DNA from: Gammaproteobacteria bacterium
Lineage (GTDB): Bacteria; Pseudomonadota; Gammaproteobacteria; Steroidobacterales; Steroidobacteraceae
Reading direction: 5' to 3'
NCBI GenBank assembly: GCA_003162555.1
Contig: PMNQ01000089.1
Span: forward strand, 7,214 to 15,733
Length of the DNA stretch: 8,520 nucleotides
Notes under the pieces: model-generated
What the model was told of the DNA's origin: nothing
Seen by the model: the letters and a program-made list of their open reading frames with translations, nothing else
Database searches by the model: none
Program-made: the position numbers and the translations under genes
Part shown: positions 1-6,083 of the stretch, one piece after another
How positions within the stretch are numbered: position 1 is the stretch's first letter
Layout of the letters: each line of letters starts with the position of its first letter

Positions 1-281
1 TTGCCTTCCATCACCGGCTTGGCGGCCAGCGGACCGATGTTGCCCAGTCCCAGTACCGCGGTGCCGTTCGTGACCACCGCGACCAGGTTGGCGCGCGCCG
101 TCATGCTGGCCGCTTCGAGTGGATCATCCTTGATCAGCAGGCTCGCGTACGCGACGCCCGGTGAGTAAGCCAGCGAGAGGTCGCGCTGGTTGGCCAGCGC
201 CTTGGTCGGCGTCAGTGCGATCTTGCCGGGCGTGGGCAGGCGGTGATAGTCCAGCGCGGCTTTCTTGAGCTCTTCTTCCAC
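1..281 (-). CDS. maeB: NADP-type malic enzyme (MaeB family), N-terminal part only
   Basis: Malic enzyme oxidatively decarboxylates malate to pyruvate and CO2 with reduction of NAD(P). Only the first 93 codons are in the window; the gene continues past position 1. Visible hallmarks are a [25 protein letters not shown] block at residues 24-44, with the conserved Tyr39 that serves as catalytic acid in this family, and the block [19 protein letters not shown] at 62-80 followed by [13 protein letters not shown]. The start is GTG at 279-281: an in-frame TGA lies directly upstream, so no longer start exists, and a good Shine-Dalgarno (GAGGGGG, complement of 288-294) sits 6 nt before it. Residues 45-49 (YASLL) replace the xPCxx that usually follows SPGVA. 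MaeB enzymes of proteobacteria often carry a C-terminal phosphotransacetylase-like domain; this cannot be seen here, so MaeB and SfcA-like short forms are separated only by the N-terminal sequence style. It lies 50 bp downstream of the patatin gene on the same strand and may be co-transcribed with it. Confidence 0.92.
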   Translation of the reverse strand, partial: MEEELKKAALDYHRLPTPGKIALTPTKALANQRDLSLAYSPGVAYASLLIKDDPLEAASMTARANLVAVVTNGTAVLGLGNIGPLAAKPVMEG

Positions 282-331
282 TCAGTTCCCCCTCACAGAT
301 CTCAAATCACGGCGACTCAGGTCATGGCGCC

Positions 332-1540
332 TCAAGGGCCAAACGTCAGGGCCGGCATCTTTATGGTACGCGACAACAGCCCGCCGCCGAGAAACTCCAT
401 CAGTTCGTCGTGTTGCGCGTGTGCGTCGCGTATCCCCAGCGCAATCAGTTCACGCGTGAACGTCGATTCGAACATCAGGTAGCTGGCAAGCTGCGCGCCG
501 CCGGCGCCGCGCGCGCCCATCACGCGCAGCAGCGCCCGCAGGCTGCGCGGCAGGCTGCTGATATGCCGGCCGGCGATCTCGCGCAGGTCCTGGCTCGGCG
601 CGATCATCAGAGTCGCCACCTTGTGCACGCCCGGCACCGCGCTCGGCGCGACTTCCGCGACCTGATTGAGGCGTGCCACGTGCTCCACGTTGGCGTAGAT
701 CTGGTCCATGAACAGGGTGTCGAGCATATAGCCGAACAACTGACCCATGCTCGGCGATTCGGCCACGGCGCGGCGATCATTGACGCCCGCACCCTTCTCG
801 GAGCGCACGCCGATGACCAGCAGCCGGTCGGCGCCCAGATGGATGGCCGGACTCAACGGCCACAACTGCCGCTGCGCGCCGTCGCCGTAATACTCGCCAT
901 CGAGCATCACCGGCGGAAACAGGAATGGCACGGCCATGCTCGCCATCAGATGATCGAGCTTCAGCGGCTCGCGCCGACCTATACGCTGGTGCCGCTCCCA
1001 CCCCGCAACGCCGGCCTCTCCCTCGAAGAAGGCCACCGAAGCCGCACTGGTGTAGCTGGTGGCGCACAGGGCCAGCGCCTTGAGTGCGCCGCGCCGCAAA
1101 CTGGTTTGCAGATGGTCCCAATGAATATTGCGTTCCAGCAGCGCACGCAACGGAGAATTGTCGAATATGGCTGCCGGTGGCGGCAGCAGTATGCCGCCGG
1201 AAACGAGTGACGTGGCCCAATGCAGTCCTGAGCGCAGCATGCTGAGCGCATCGGCCTGGAGCACCTGATCAACGTGAAACTGCCGCCAGACCCGCTCGAG
1301 CGAATCAACCGCCCGATGCCAATGGCAGGCCTCGGTGGCCAGCACCGTTGCCGCGACCGCGCCGGCCGAGGTGCCAACAATGACCGGAAACGGATTGGGC
1401 ACGCCGGGCAGCATGTCGGCGATCGCCCGCAGCACGCCCACCTGGTAGGCGGCGCGCGCGCCACCTCCGGGCAACACCAGACCCACGGTGTTGCCGACGC
1501 TCTGCCTGGAGCTGAGTGACGGTGGCGCGTCCACAAGCAT
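332..1540 (-). CDS. patatin-like phospholipase family protein
   Basis: Predicted cytoplasmic lipid acyl hydrolase of 402 aa with a Ser-Asp dyad. The patatin elements appear in order: the oxyanion-hole loop PGGGARA (residues 24-30), the nucleophile elbow GTSAG (56-60, Ser58), a conserved [13 protein letters not shown] stretch (199-211), and the DGA motif with catalytic Asp220. No signal peptide or membrane segment is evident. The C-terminal half (about 265-400) carries a helical region I cannot name. The start is the ATG at 1538-1540, chosen because it leaves about 20 residues before the first beta strand; its ribosome site is weak (GAG about 7 nt upstream), and the frame stays open upstream without an obvious better start. 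The gene is divergent from the peroxiredoxin gene with 29 bp between start codons, and precedes the malic enzyme gene by 50 bp. Substrate is unknown; phospholipid or acyl-ester hydrolysis is inferred from the fold only. Proteins of this kind are common single-domain patatins in gammaproteobacteria. Confidence 0.9.
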   Translation of the reverse strand: MLVDAPPSLSSRQSVGNTVGLVLPGGGARAAYQVGVLRAIADMLPGVPNPFPVIVGTSAGAVAATVLATEACHWHRAVDSLERVWRQFHVDQVLQADALSMLRSGLHWATSLVSGGILLPPPAAIFDNSPLRALLERNIHWDHLQTSLRRGALKALALCATSYTSAASVAFFEGEAGVAGWERHQRIGRREPLKLDHLMASMAVPFLFPPVMLDGEYYGDGAQRQLWPLSPAIHLGADRLLVIGVRSEKGAGVNDRRAVAESPSMGQLFGYMLDTLFMDQIYANVEHVARLNQVAEVAPSAVPGVHKVATLMIAPSQDLREIAGRHISSLPRSLRALLRVMGARGAGGAQLASYLMFESTFTRELIALGIRDAHAQHDELMEFLGGGLLSRTIKMPALTFGP

Positions 1541-1569
1541 AAGATACTCGCAATCAGCGGAGGACCGTC

Positions 1570-2097
1570 ATGAATGCAAGTCTCGTTTCCCGAATCGGCA
1601 TGCTGTTATTCGCGCTGACACTCCCGCTGTGCGTGGCGGCCGAGCCCACCACCGGCTCAGTGGCGCCCAATTTCAGGCTGCAGGACCAGCACGACGCCTG
1701 GATCAGCCTGGCCGACCAGCGCGGCAAATGGCTGGTGGTGTATTTCTACCCGATGGATGAAACGCCCGGCTGCACCGCCGAAGCCTGCGAGTTTCGCGAC
1801 AATATTTTTGCGTTCCGCAAACTCGGCGTGAATGTGCTGGGCATCAGCGTGCAGGACGTGAGTTCGAAAAAAGAATTCGCCGCCAAACACAGCCTGCCAT
1901 TTTCGGTGCTCGCCGATGCGGACAAATCCGTGGCCAAATCCTACGGCGTGCTCAGCATGCTGGGCTTCGCCCGCCGCGAAACTTTCGTGATCGACCCGAA
2001 GGGCCGCATCGCCAAGCACTACCCGGATGTCGACCCGAAGACGCATTCCAAGCAGCTGCTCACGGACCTGCAGTCCTTGATCAAACCGACGGGTTGA
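1570..2097 (+). CDS. exported PrxQ/BCP-type thiol peroxidase (peroxiredoxin)
   Basis: Reduces hydrogen peroxide and organic hydroperoxides using a peroxidatic cysteine. The 175-aa product begins with a Sec signal peptide: Arg8, a hydrophobic stretch at about 9-22, and a likely cleavage after Ala24 (CVAA|EP). LPLC before Cys21 does not fit a lipobox, so a soluble periplasmic protein is expected. The mature part is an AhpC/TSA thioredoxin-like domain starting at GSVAPNFRL (29-37). The active site is DETPGCTAEACEF: peroxidatic Cys68 and, five residues on, resolving Cys73, the CX4C arrangement of the atypical 2-Cys PrxQ/BCP group. Cytoplasmic BCPs are about 155 aa; the extra length is the leader. 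The start ATG has a strong Shine-Dalgarno (GGAGGA at 1559-1564). The gene stands alone: divergent from the patatin gene, convergent with pyk. No promoter could be placed in the 29-bp gap, so it probably lies within the patatin coding region. The periplasmic reductant that recycles it is not encoded here. Confidence 0.93.
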   Translation: MNASLVSRIGMLLFALTLPLCVAAEPTTGSVAPNFRLQDQHDAWISLADQRGKWLVVYFYPMDETPGCTAEACEFRDNIFAFRKLGVNVLGISVQDVSSKKEFAAKHSLPFSVLADADKSVAKSYGVLSMLGFARRETFVIDPKGRIAKHYPDVDPKTHSKQLLTDLQSLIKPTG

Positions 2098-2198
2098 ACC
2101 AACTGCCGATCGCGCGTCCGGGCGCAACCCCCTGACGATGGAGCTTGTCATTGCTGCTGCACGCTTGGTGTCTTGCGCGCGATTTGCTGCGCGCCGAG

Positions 2199-2275
2199 CG
2201 CGGGCGCAGGCGGCTGCCAGTGCTACTTCAAATTCTTGCGGTACGACAACAAGGCCTTAGCCGCCCGCCCGCGCG
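2199..2275. repeat. nested stem-loop inside the quasi-palindrome
   Basis: Positions 2199-2215 and the complement of 2259-2275 match at 14 of 17 bases. The inner seven pairs (GGCGGCT at 2209-2215 with AGCCGCC at 2259-2265) and the outer four (CGCG with CGCG) are perfect. The loop is 43 nt and clearly lower in GC. High local GC makes chance pairing easier, so the weight of this stem is moderate. Confidence 0.5.
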
Positions 2276-2285
2276 AGGGCACGGC

Positions 2286-2317
2286 GAAATTCTGCGCGGC
2301 CTGGCGCGCGGAATTTC
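2286..2317. repeat. near-perfect hairpin GAAATTC...GAATTTC
   Basis: GAAATTCTGCGCG pairs with CGCGCGGAATTTC around a six-base loop (GCCTGG). This gives 13 stem positions: 12 Watson-Crick pairs and one T/G position that is a wobble in plus-strand RNA. The seven AT-rich outer pairs are perfect, which is unlikely by chance beside such GC-rich sequence. No T-run follows on either strand, so it is not a classical intrinsic terminator, though it could stop exonucleases or act with Rho. Confidence 0.65.
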
Positions 2318-2336
2318 GACCCGCGCGCAGCCATGA

Positions 2337-2358
2337 GCGCGCAAAACACCAAGCGCGC
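2337..2358 (-). repeat. small hairpin just downstream of pyk, present in both repeat arms
   Basis: GCGCGC pairs with GCGCGC around a ten-base loop that reads TTGGTGTTTT on the minus strand, 24 nt past the pyk stop. The left arm keeps the same hairpin at 2159-2180, with one mismatch in the stem and loop TTGGTGTCTT. The T-rich part is in the loop rather than after the stem, so it is a poor match to an intrinsic terminator. It may still stabilise the 3' end of the tkt-gap-pgk-pyk mRNA. Confidence 0.45.
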
Positions 2359-2381
2359 GGCAGCAACGCCGAGATTCATCT

Positions 2382-3821
2382 TCAGGGTTGCGTCACCCGC
2401 ACGATCTGCATCGAGTTCGTCCCACCCGACACCCCCGTCAGCTCACCCTTGGTGAGAATCACCAGATCATCGACGTCGACCAGACCCTGGCTGAGGAGGC
2501 GCTCAAAGATCGCGCGGTACAGCTCCTGCGGGCGGCTGTCAGTGATGTCGAAGGGCACGGCGTATACGCCGCGATAAAGCGTGACGCGGCGCCGTGTGCC
2601 GTCGTGACGGGTGAAGGCGTAGATCGGAATATCGGCGCGGATGCGGCTCATCCACAGCGGCGTCAGGCCCGATTCGGTCAGCGCGACGATGGCGCGGACG
2701 CGCATGTGATTGGCGGTGTACATCACCGCGCGCGAGATCGCCTCTTCGGTGTTGCTGAATTCTTCTTCAACGCGGACCAGGCCGCGCGGCGCGCCGAGCT
2801 GGTATTTTTCGGCGCCGCGGATCACATCCGCCATCGCCTGCACCGCCTTGACCGGATACTTGCCGGCGGCGGTTTCGGCCGAGAGCATCACCGCATCGGT
2901 TCCGTCGAGCACCGCGTTGGCCACATCGCTGACTTCGGCACGCGTCGGCATCGGATTCTGAATCATCGATTCCATCATCTGCGTCGCGGTGATCACCACG
3001 CGATTGCGCGCCAGCGACTGGCGGATGATGGTCTTCTGGAGCCCGGTGAGTTCGGCGTAACCCATCTCCACGCCCAGGTCGCCGCGCGCCACCATCACCG
3101 CATCGGTCACGGCGAGGATGCCGGCGAGATTGTCGAGCGCTTCGTGGCGCTCGATCTTCGCGACCACGCGCGCCTCGCCGCGCCACTTGCGCAGTTCGCT
3201 CTGCGCGCGGCGCATGTCGTCGCCGTCGCGCGCGAACGAGACGGCCAGGTAGTCGATGCCGAGTTCAGCGGCGAGCTGCACGTCGGCAAGGTCCTTCTCG
3301 GTAAGCGCGGGTGCGGAGATGCCGCCACCTTGTCGGTTGAGACCCTTGCGGTTGGAGAGTTCGCCGCCGACGCGCACCACGCAGTGGATGCGGGTGCCGG
3401 CGACGCGCTCGACGCCGAGGATGATCTGACCGTCGGCCAGCAGCAGCGAGTCGCCGGCGCGCACATCGTTGGGCAGGTTCTGGTACGCGCAGCCGACTTC
3501 GGTGTCATTACCGGCGGTGGCATCGAGCGCCGTGTCGAGCGCGAACGGTTTGCCCTCGACCAGTTGGACTGCACCCTTGGCAAAACTCTCGATGCGGATC
3601 TTGGGACCCGCAAGGTCGGCGAGGATGCCGATGTTGCGCCCGGCGGCCTTCGCGGCTGCGCGCACGCTGTCGACGCGCTTGCGCTGGGATTCGCGCGTAC
3701 CGTGCGAAAAGTTGATGCGCGCCACATCGAGACCGGCCGCCACCATGCCGGCGATGACAGCCGGATCATCGGTGGCGGGTCCGAGTGTGGCGACAATCTT
3801 GGTGCGGCGTCCGGTTTCCAT
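2382..3821 (-). CDS. pyk: pyruvate kinase, PykA (type II) like
   Basis: Converts phosphoenolpyruvate and ADP to pyruvate and ATP, the last step of glycolysis, in the cytoplasm. At 479 aa it is nearly identical in length to E. coli PykA (480 aa). Domain order: barrel A with RTKIVATLGPA (6-16) and RINFSHG (35-41); small B domain at about 72-168; barrel A resumes with the substrate Lys222 in VVAKIER, Mg ligands Glu224 and Asp248 (ARGDLG), the ITATQMMESM signature (277-286) and LDGTDAVMLSAETAAGKYP (305-323); C domain at about 350-479. Blocks such as LSNRKGLNRQGGGISAPALTEKD are closer to PykA than to fructose-bisphosphate-activated PykF, so AMP or sugar-phosphate activation is more likely; this is an inference. 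The start ATG at 3819-3821 has Shine-Dalgarno AAGGA (complement of 3831-3835) at 9 nt, which overlaps the pgk stop; the 13-bp gap indicates co-translation in the operon. Its last codons lie within the inverted repeat at 2106-2408. Confidence 0.97.
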   Translation of the reverse strand: METGRRTKIVATLGPATDDPAVIAGMVAAGLDVARINFSHGTRESQRKRVDSVRAAAKAAGRNIGILADLAGPKIRIESFAKGAVQLVEGKPFALDTALDATAGNDTEVGCAYQNLPNDVRAGDSLLLADGQIILGVERVAGTRIHCVVRVGGELSNRKGLNRQGGGISAPALTEKDLADVQLAAELGIDYLAVSFARDGDDMRRAQSELRKWRGEARVVAKIERHEALDNLAGILAVTDAVMVARGDLGVEMGYAELTGLQKTIIRQSLARNRVVITATQMMESMIQNPMPTRAEVSDVANAVLDGTDAVMLSAETAAGKYPVKAVQAMADVIRGAEKYQLGAPRGLVRVEEEFSNTEEAISRAVMYTANHMRVRAIVALTESGLTPLWMSRIRADIPIYAFTRHDGTRRRVTLYRGVYAVPFDITDSRPQELYRAIFERLLSQGLVDVDDLVILTKGELTGVSGGTNSMQIVRVTQP

Positions 3822-3834
3822 TCTTTAAATTCCT

Positions 3835-5016
3835 TTAGCCTGCCGCGCGGGCCTGCAGCATGGCCACCGCCGGCAGTGTCTTGCCCTCGACAAACTCGAG
3901 GAACGCGCCGCCGCCGGTGGAAATGTAGGAGATGCCGTCCTCGACACCATATTTTTCGATCGCCGCCAGCGTATCGCCGCCGCCGGCGAGCGAATAGGCG
4001 GCGCTGCTGGCGATGGCGTTGGCGATAGCCTTGGTGCCTTCGCCGAACTGGTCGAATTCGAATACGCCGACGGGACCGTTCCACAAAACCGTGCCGGCGC
4101 TCTTGATCACCGCGCACAGCCGCTCGGCCGTGTCGGGGCCGATATCGAGGATCATCTCGTCCGCAGTCACCTCGCCGACCGCGCGCACGTCGGCATGCGC
4201 CGTCGCGGCGAACTCGCGCGCCACCACCACGTCGGTCGGCAGCGGAATCTCGGCGCCGCGTTCACGCGCCTGCGTCAGCAGGCGCCGCGCCATGTCGAGC
4301 ATGTCGGTCTCGCACAGCGACTTGCCGACCTGCAGGCCGGTCGCGGCGAGAAAAGTGTTGGCGATGCCGCCGCCGACGATCAGCTTGTCGACTTTCTTGA
4401 GCAGTGACTCCAGCACCGTGAGCTTGGTTGAGACCTTGGAGCCGGCGACGATCGCGACCAGCGGCCGTGCCGGCTTGAGCAGCGCGCGTTCGAGCGCATC
4501 GAGCTCGGCGACCAGCAGTGGTCCGGCGCAGGCGACCGGCGCAAACCGGCCGACACCGTGCGTACTGGACTCGGCGCGATGCGCGGTGCCGAAGGCATCC
4601 ATGACGTAGACATCGGCGAGCGCGGCCATGCGGCGCGAGAGCGCTTCGTCGTCGGCCTTCTCGCCCTTGTTGTAGCGCACGTTCTCGCACAGCACCGCGG
4701 CGCCCGGCGCGCACTCAACGCCGTCGAGCCAATCCCTGACCAGCGGCACTGGTGCGCCCAGCAGTTCGGAGAGCCGCACCGCCACCGGCGCGAGCGACAG
4801 CTCGGGCTCAAACGTGCCTTCCTTCGGCCGGCCCAGGTGCGAGAGGATCAGCACCCGGGCCTTTTTCTCCAGCGCCATCCGGATCGTCGGCAGCGCGGCG
4901 CGGATGCGCGCATCGCTGGTGACCTTGCCGTCCTTGATCGGCACATTCAGGTCTTCACGGATCAGCACCCGTTTGCCGGCGAGATCGAGATCCGCCATCC
5001 GCAGCAGCGATGGCAT
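3835..5016 (-). CDS. pgk: phosphoglycerate kinase
   Basis: Transfers phosphate between 1,3-bisphosphoglycerate and ADP (3-phosphoglycerate and ATP) in the cytoplasm, reversible in glycolysis and gluconeogenesis. With the chosen start it is 393 aa (E. coli 387). Visible elements are the PGK signature [11 protein letters not shown] (16-26; Arg20, Asp22, Asn24 for substrate), SHLGRP (59-64), the GPVGVFEF block, and the C-terminal nucleotide-binding [13 protein letters not shown] and [10 protein letters not shown]. The frame stays open to an ATG at 5091, but that start would overlap the end of gap by 58 bp and add 25 non-homologous residues. The ATG at 5014-5016 gives [17 protein letters not shown], which lines up with E. 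coli [16 protein letters not shown]. The ribosome site is weak (GGCGA), fitting translational coupling to gap, whose stop lies 17 bp upstream. An internal ATG six codons later is a weaker alternative start. Confidence 0.96.
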   Translation of the reverse strand: MPSLLRMADLDLAGKRVLIREDLNVPIKDGKVTSDARIRAALPTIRMALEKKARVLILSHLGRPKEGTFEPELSLAPVAVRLSELLGAPVPLVRDWLDGVECAPGAAVLCENVRYNKGEKADDEALSRRMAALADVYVMDAFGTAHRAESSTHGVGRFAPVACAGPLLVAELDALERALLKPARPLVAIVAGSKVSTKLTVLESLLKKVDKLIVGGGIANTFLAATGLQVGKSLCETDMLDMARRLLTQARERGAEIPLPTDVVVAREFAATAHADVRAVGEVTADEMILDIGPDTAERLCAVIKSAGTVLWNGPVGVFEFDQFGEGTKAIANAIASSAAYSLAGGGDTLAAIEKYGVEDGISYISTGGGAFLEFVEGKTLPAVAMLQARAAG

Positions 5017-5033
5017 GCGCTGGATCGCCGCGT

Positions 5034-6050
5034 TCAAGCCGCGCGCGACCAGGCCAGCGTCGTGTCGATCATGCGGTTCGAGAAGCCCCACTCGTTGTCG
5101 TACCAGGAGCAGACCTTGACGAGGTTGCCTTCGATAATCTTCGTCAGCGTCGCGTCATAGGTCGACGAAGCCGGATCGTGGTTGTAGTCGACCGACACCA
5201 GCAGCGCCTCGGTGTAGGCCAGGATTCCCTTGAGCGGCCCGCTGCTCGCAGCCGCCTTGATGAGCGTGTTGATCTCCTCGATCGTGGTCGCGCGCTTGGG
5301 CACGAAGGTGAGGTCGACCAGCGAGACGTTGATGGTGGGCACGCGAATCGCAAATCCGTCGAGCCGCCCCTTGAGCTCCGGCAGCACCAGGCCAACGGCC
5401 GCGGCAGCGCCAGTCTTGGCCGGGATCATCGACATGGTCGCGGAGCGCGCGCGGCGGATGTCCTCGTGATACACATCCGTCAGGCGCTGGTCGTTGGTGT
5501 AGGCGTGGATGGTGGTCATGAGGCCCGAATGGATGCCGATGCCATCGTTGAGCACCTTGGCCAGCGGCGCGAGGCAGTTGGTCGTGCACGATGCATTGGA
5601 AATCACGGTCTGCGTGGACTTCAGCACGTTGTGGTTCACGCCATAGACCACCGTCGCGTCGACATCCTTGCCGCCCGGCGCCGAGATCACCACTTTCTTC
5701 GCGCCGCCGGCGATGTGCTTGCCGGCGTCGGCCTTGGTGGTAAAAAAACCCGTACATTCGAGTACGTATTCAGCGCCGAGTACACCCCAGGGAATCTGCG
5801 CCGGGTCGCGGTGCGCGGTCACCTTGATGCGATCGCCGTTGACGATCATGGAATCGCCCTCGACGCTCACCTTGCCCGGGAATTTGCCGTGGGCCGTGTC
5901 GTAGCGCGTCAGGTGCGCATTGGCCTGCGCGTCGCACAGGTCGTTGATGCCCACGATCTGGATTTCATTCTGGCGGCCGCTCTCGTAGAGCGCGCGGAGA
6001 ATGTTGCGGCCGATGCGACCGTACCCGTTGATGCCCACCTTCACTGCCAT
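5034..6050 (-). CDS. gap: type I glyceraldehyde-3-phosphate dehydrogenase
   Basis: Oxidises glyceraldehyde 3-phosphate to 1,3-bisphosphoglycerate with NAD and phosphate; cytoplasmic homotetramer. 338 aa, normal for the family. The Rossmann domain begins with [13 protein letters not shown] (4-16); Asp37 in GINDL points to NAD rather than NADP. The catalytic Cys155 lies in SNASCTTNC (151-159), with the partner His182 in TTIHAYT. The [21 protein letters not shown] block and C-terminal [12 protein letters not shown] are present. The start ATG at 6048-6050 has an excellent Shine-Dalgarno (AAGGAG, complement of 6057-6062) at 6 nt, the strongest in the operon. It follows tkt by 33 bp and precedes pgk by 17 bp. 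The sequence is of the common gammaproteobacterial [11 protein letters not shown] kind and shows no anomaly. Confidence 0.98.
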   Translation of the reverse strand: MAVKVGINGYGRIGRNILRALYESGRQNEIQIVGINDLCDAQANAHLTRYDTAHGKFPGKVSVEGDSMIVNGDRIKVTAHRDPAQIPWGVLGAEYVLECTGFFTTKADAGKHIAGGAKKVVISAPGGKDVDATVVYGVNHNVLKSTQTVISNASCTTNCLAPLAKVLNDGIGIHSGLMTTIHAYTNDQRLTDVYHEDIRRARSATMSMIPAKTGAAAAVGLVLPELKGRLDGFAIRVPTINVSLVDLTFVPKRATTIEEINTLIKAAASSGPLKGILAYTEALLVSVDYNHDPASSTYDATLTKIIEGNLVKVCSWYDNEWGFSNRMIDTTLAWSRAA

Positions 6051-6083
6051 TGCCCACTCCTTGGATATGATCGCTTAGCGAAC

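Larger units (their letters stand above)
2098..2381. other. non-coding stretch between convergent prx and pyk
   Basis: These 284 bp separate the stop of the peroxiredoxin gene from the stop of pyk. I find no convincing protein gene: the open frames on either strand are short, rich in Ala and Arg and lack ribosome sites. The content is the inverted repeat and its nested hairpins, described separately. No standard intrinsic terminator (GC stem plus T-run) is seen for either gene. Confidence 0.75.
2106..2408. repeat. long imperfect inverted repeat (quasi-palindrome) between prx and pyk
   Basis: The left arm (2106-2194) and the right arm (2323-2408, read on the minus strand) are similar. The core, 2150-2194 against the complement of 2323-2367, matches at 37 of 45 positions without a gap; shared strings include CGCTTGGTGT and TTGCGCGC. 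The outer part (2106-2149 against the complement of 2368-2408) matches at about 30 of 41 positions with three gap bases; it includes GATCG, CGCAACCC and TGA-G-ATG. The right arm contains the last eight sense codons and the stop of pyk, so the left arm looks like an inverted, decayed copy of the pyk 3' end plus its downstream sequence. The 128-nt spacer holds two further hairpins (2199-2275 and 2286-2317). As RNA from either strand it could fold into a long stem closing two inner arms. It may serve as a two-way transcription barrier for the convergent genes, but there is no U-run typical of an intrinsic terminator. Counts were made by hand. Confidence 0.7.

Noticed and set aside
410..1210. 266-codon open frame on plus within the patatin gene
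   Set aside because: Antisense to a gene with intact GTSAG and DGA motifs; composition is low-complexity Arg/His/Ala.
2106..2135. Intrinsic terminator directly after the peroxiredoxin gene
   Set aside because: GCGC-GTCCGG-GCGC could pair, but with only four base pairs and no T-run.
2173..2577. 134-codon open frame on plus from the intergenic region into pyk
   Set aside because: Half of it is antisense to pyk, it crosses both inverted-repeat arms, and it has no ribosome site. It has a Cys-rich start, but no recognisable domain.
2388..4028. 546-codon open frame on plus across pyk and pgk
   Set aside because: It is antisense to two enzymes with complete catalytic motifs. Its protein is rich in His, Arg, Ala and Asp with no domain, as expected for the complement of GC-rich coding sequence.
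5017..5091. Longer pgk start at 5091
   Set aside because: It would overlap gap by 58 bp and add residues absent from other phosphoglycerate kinases; the ATG at 5016 aligns with the E. coli N-terminus.
6068..6080. Small palindrome TCGCT-T-AGCGA between tkt and gap
   Set aside because: Five-base arms with a one-base centre are too short to claim a regulator site or terminator, and the genes are clearly one operon.
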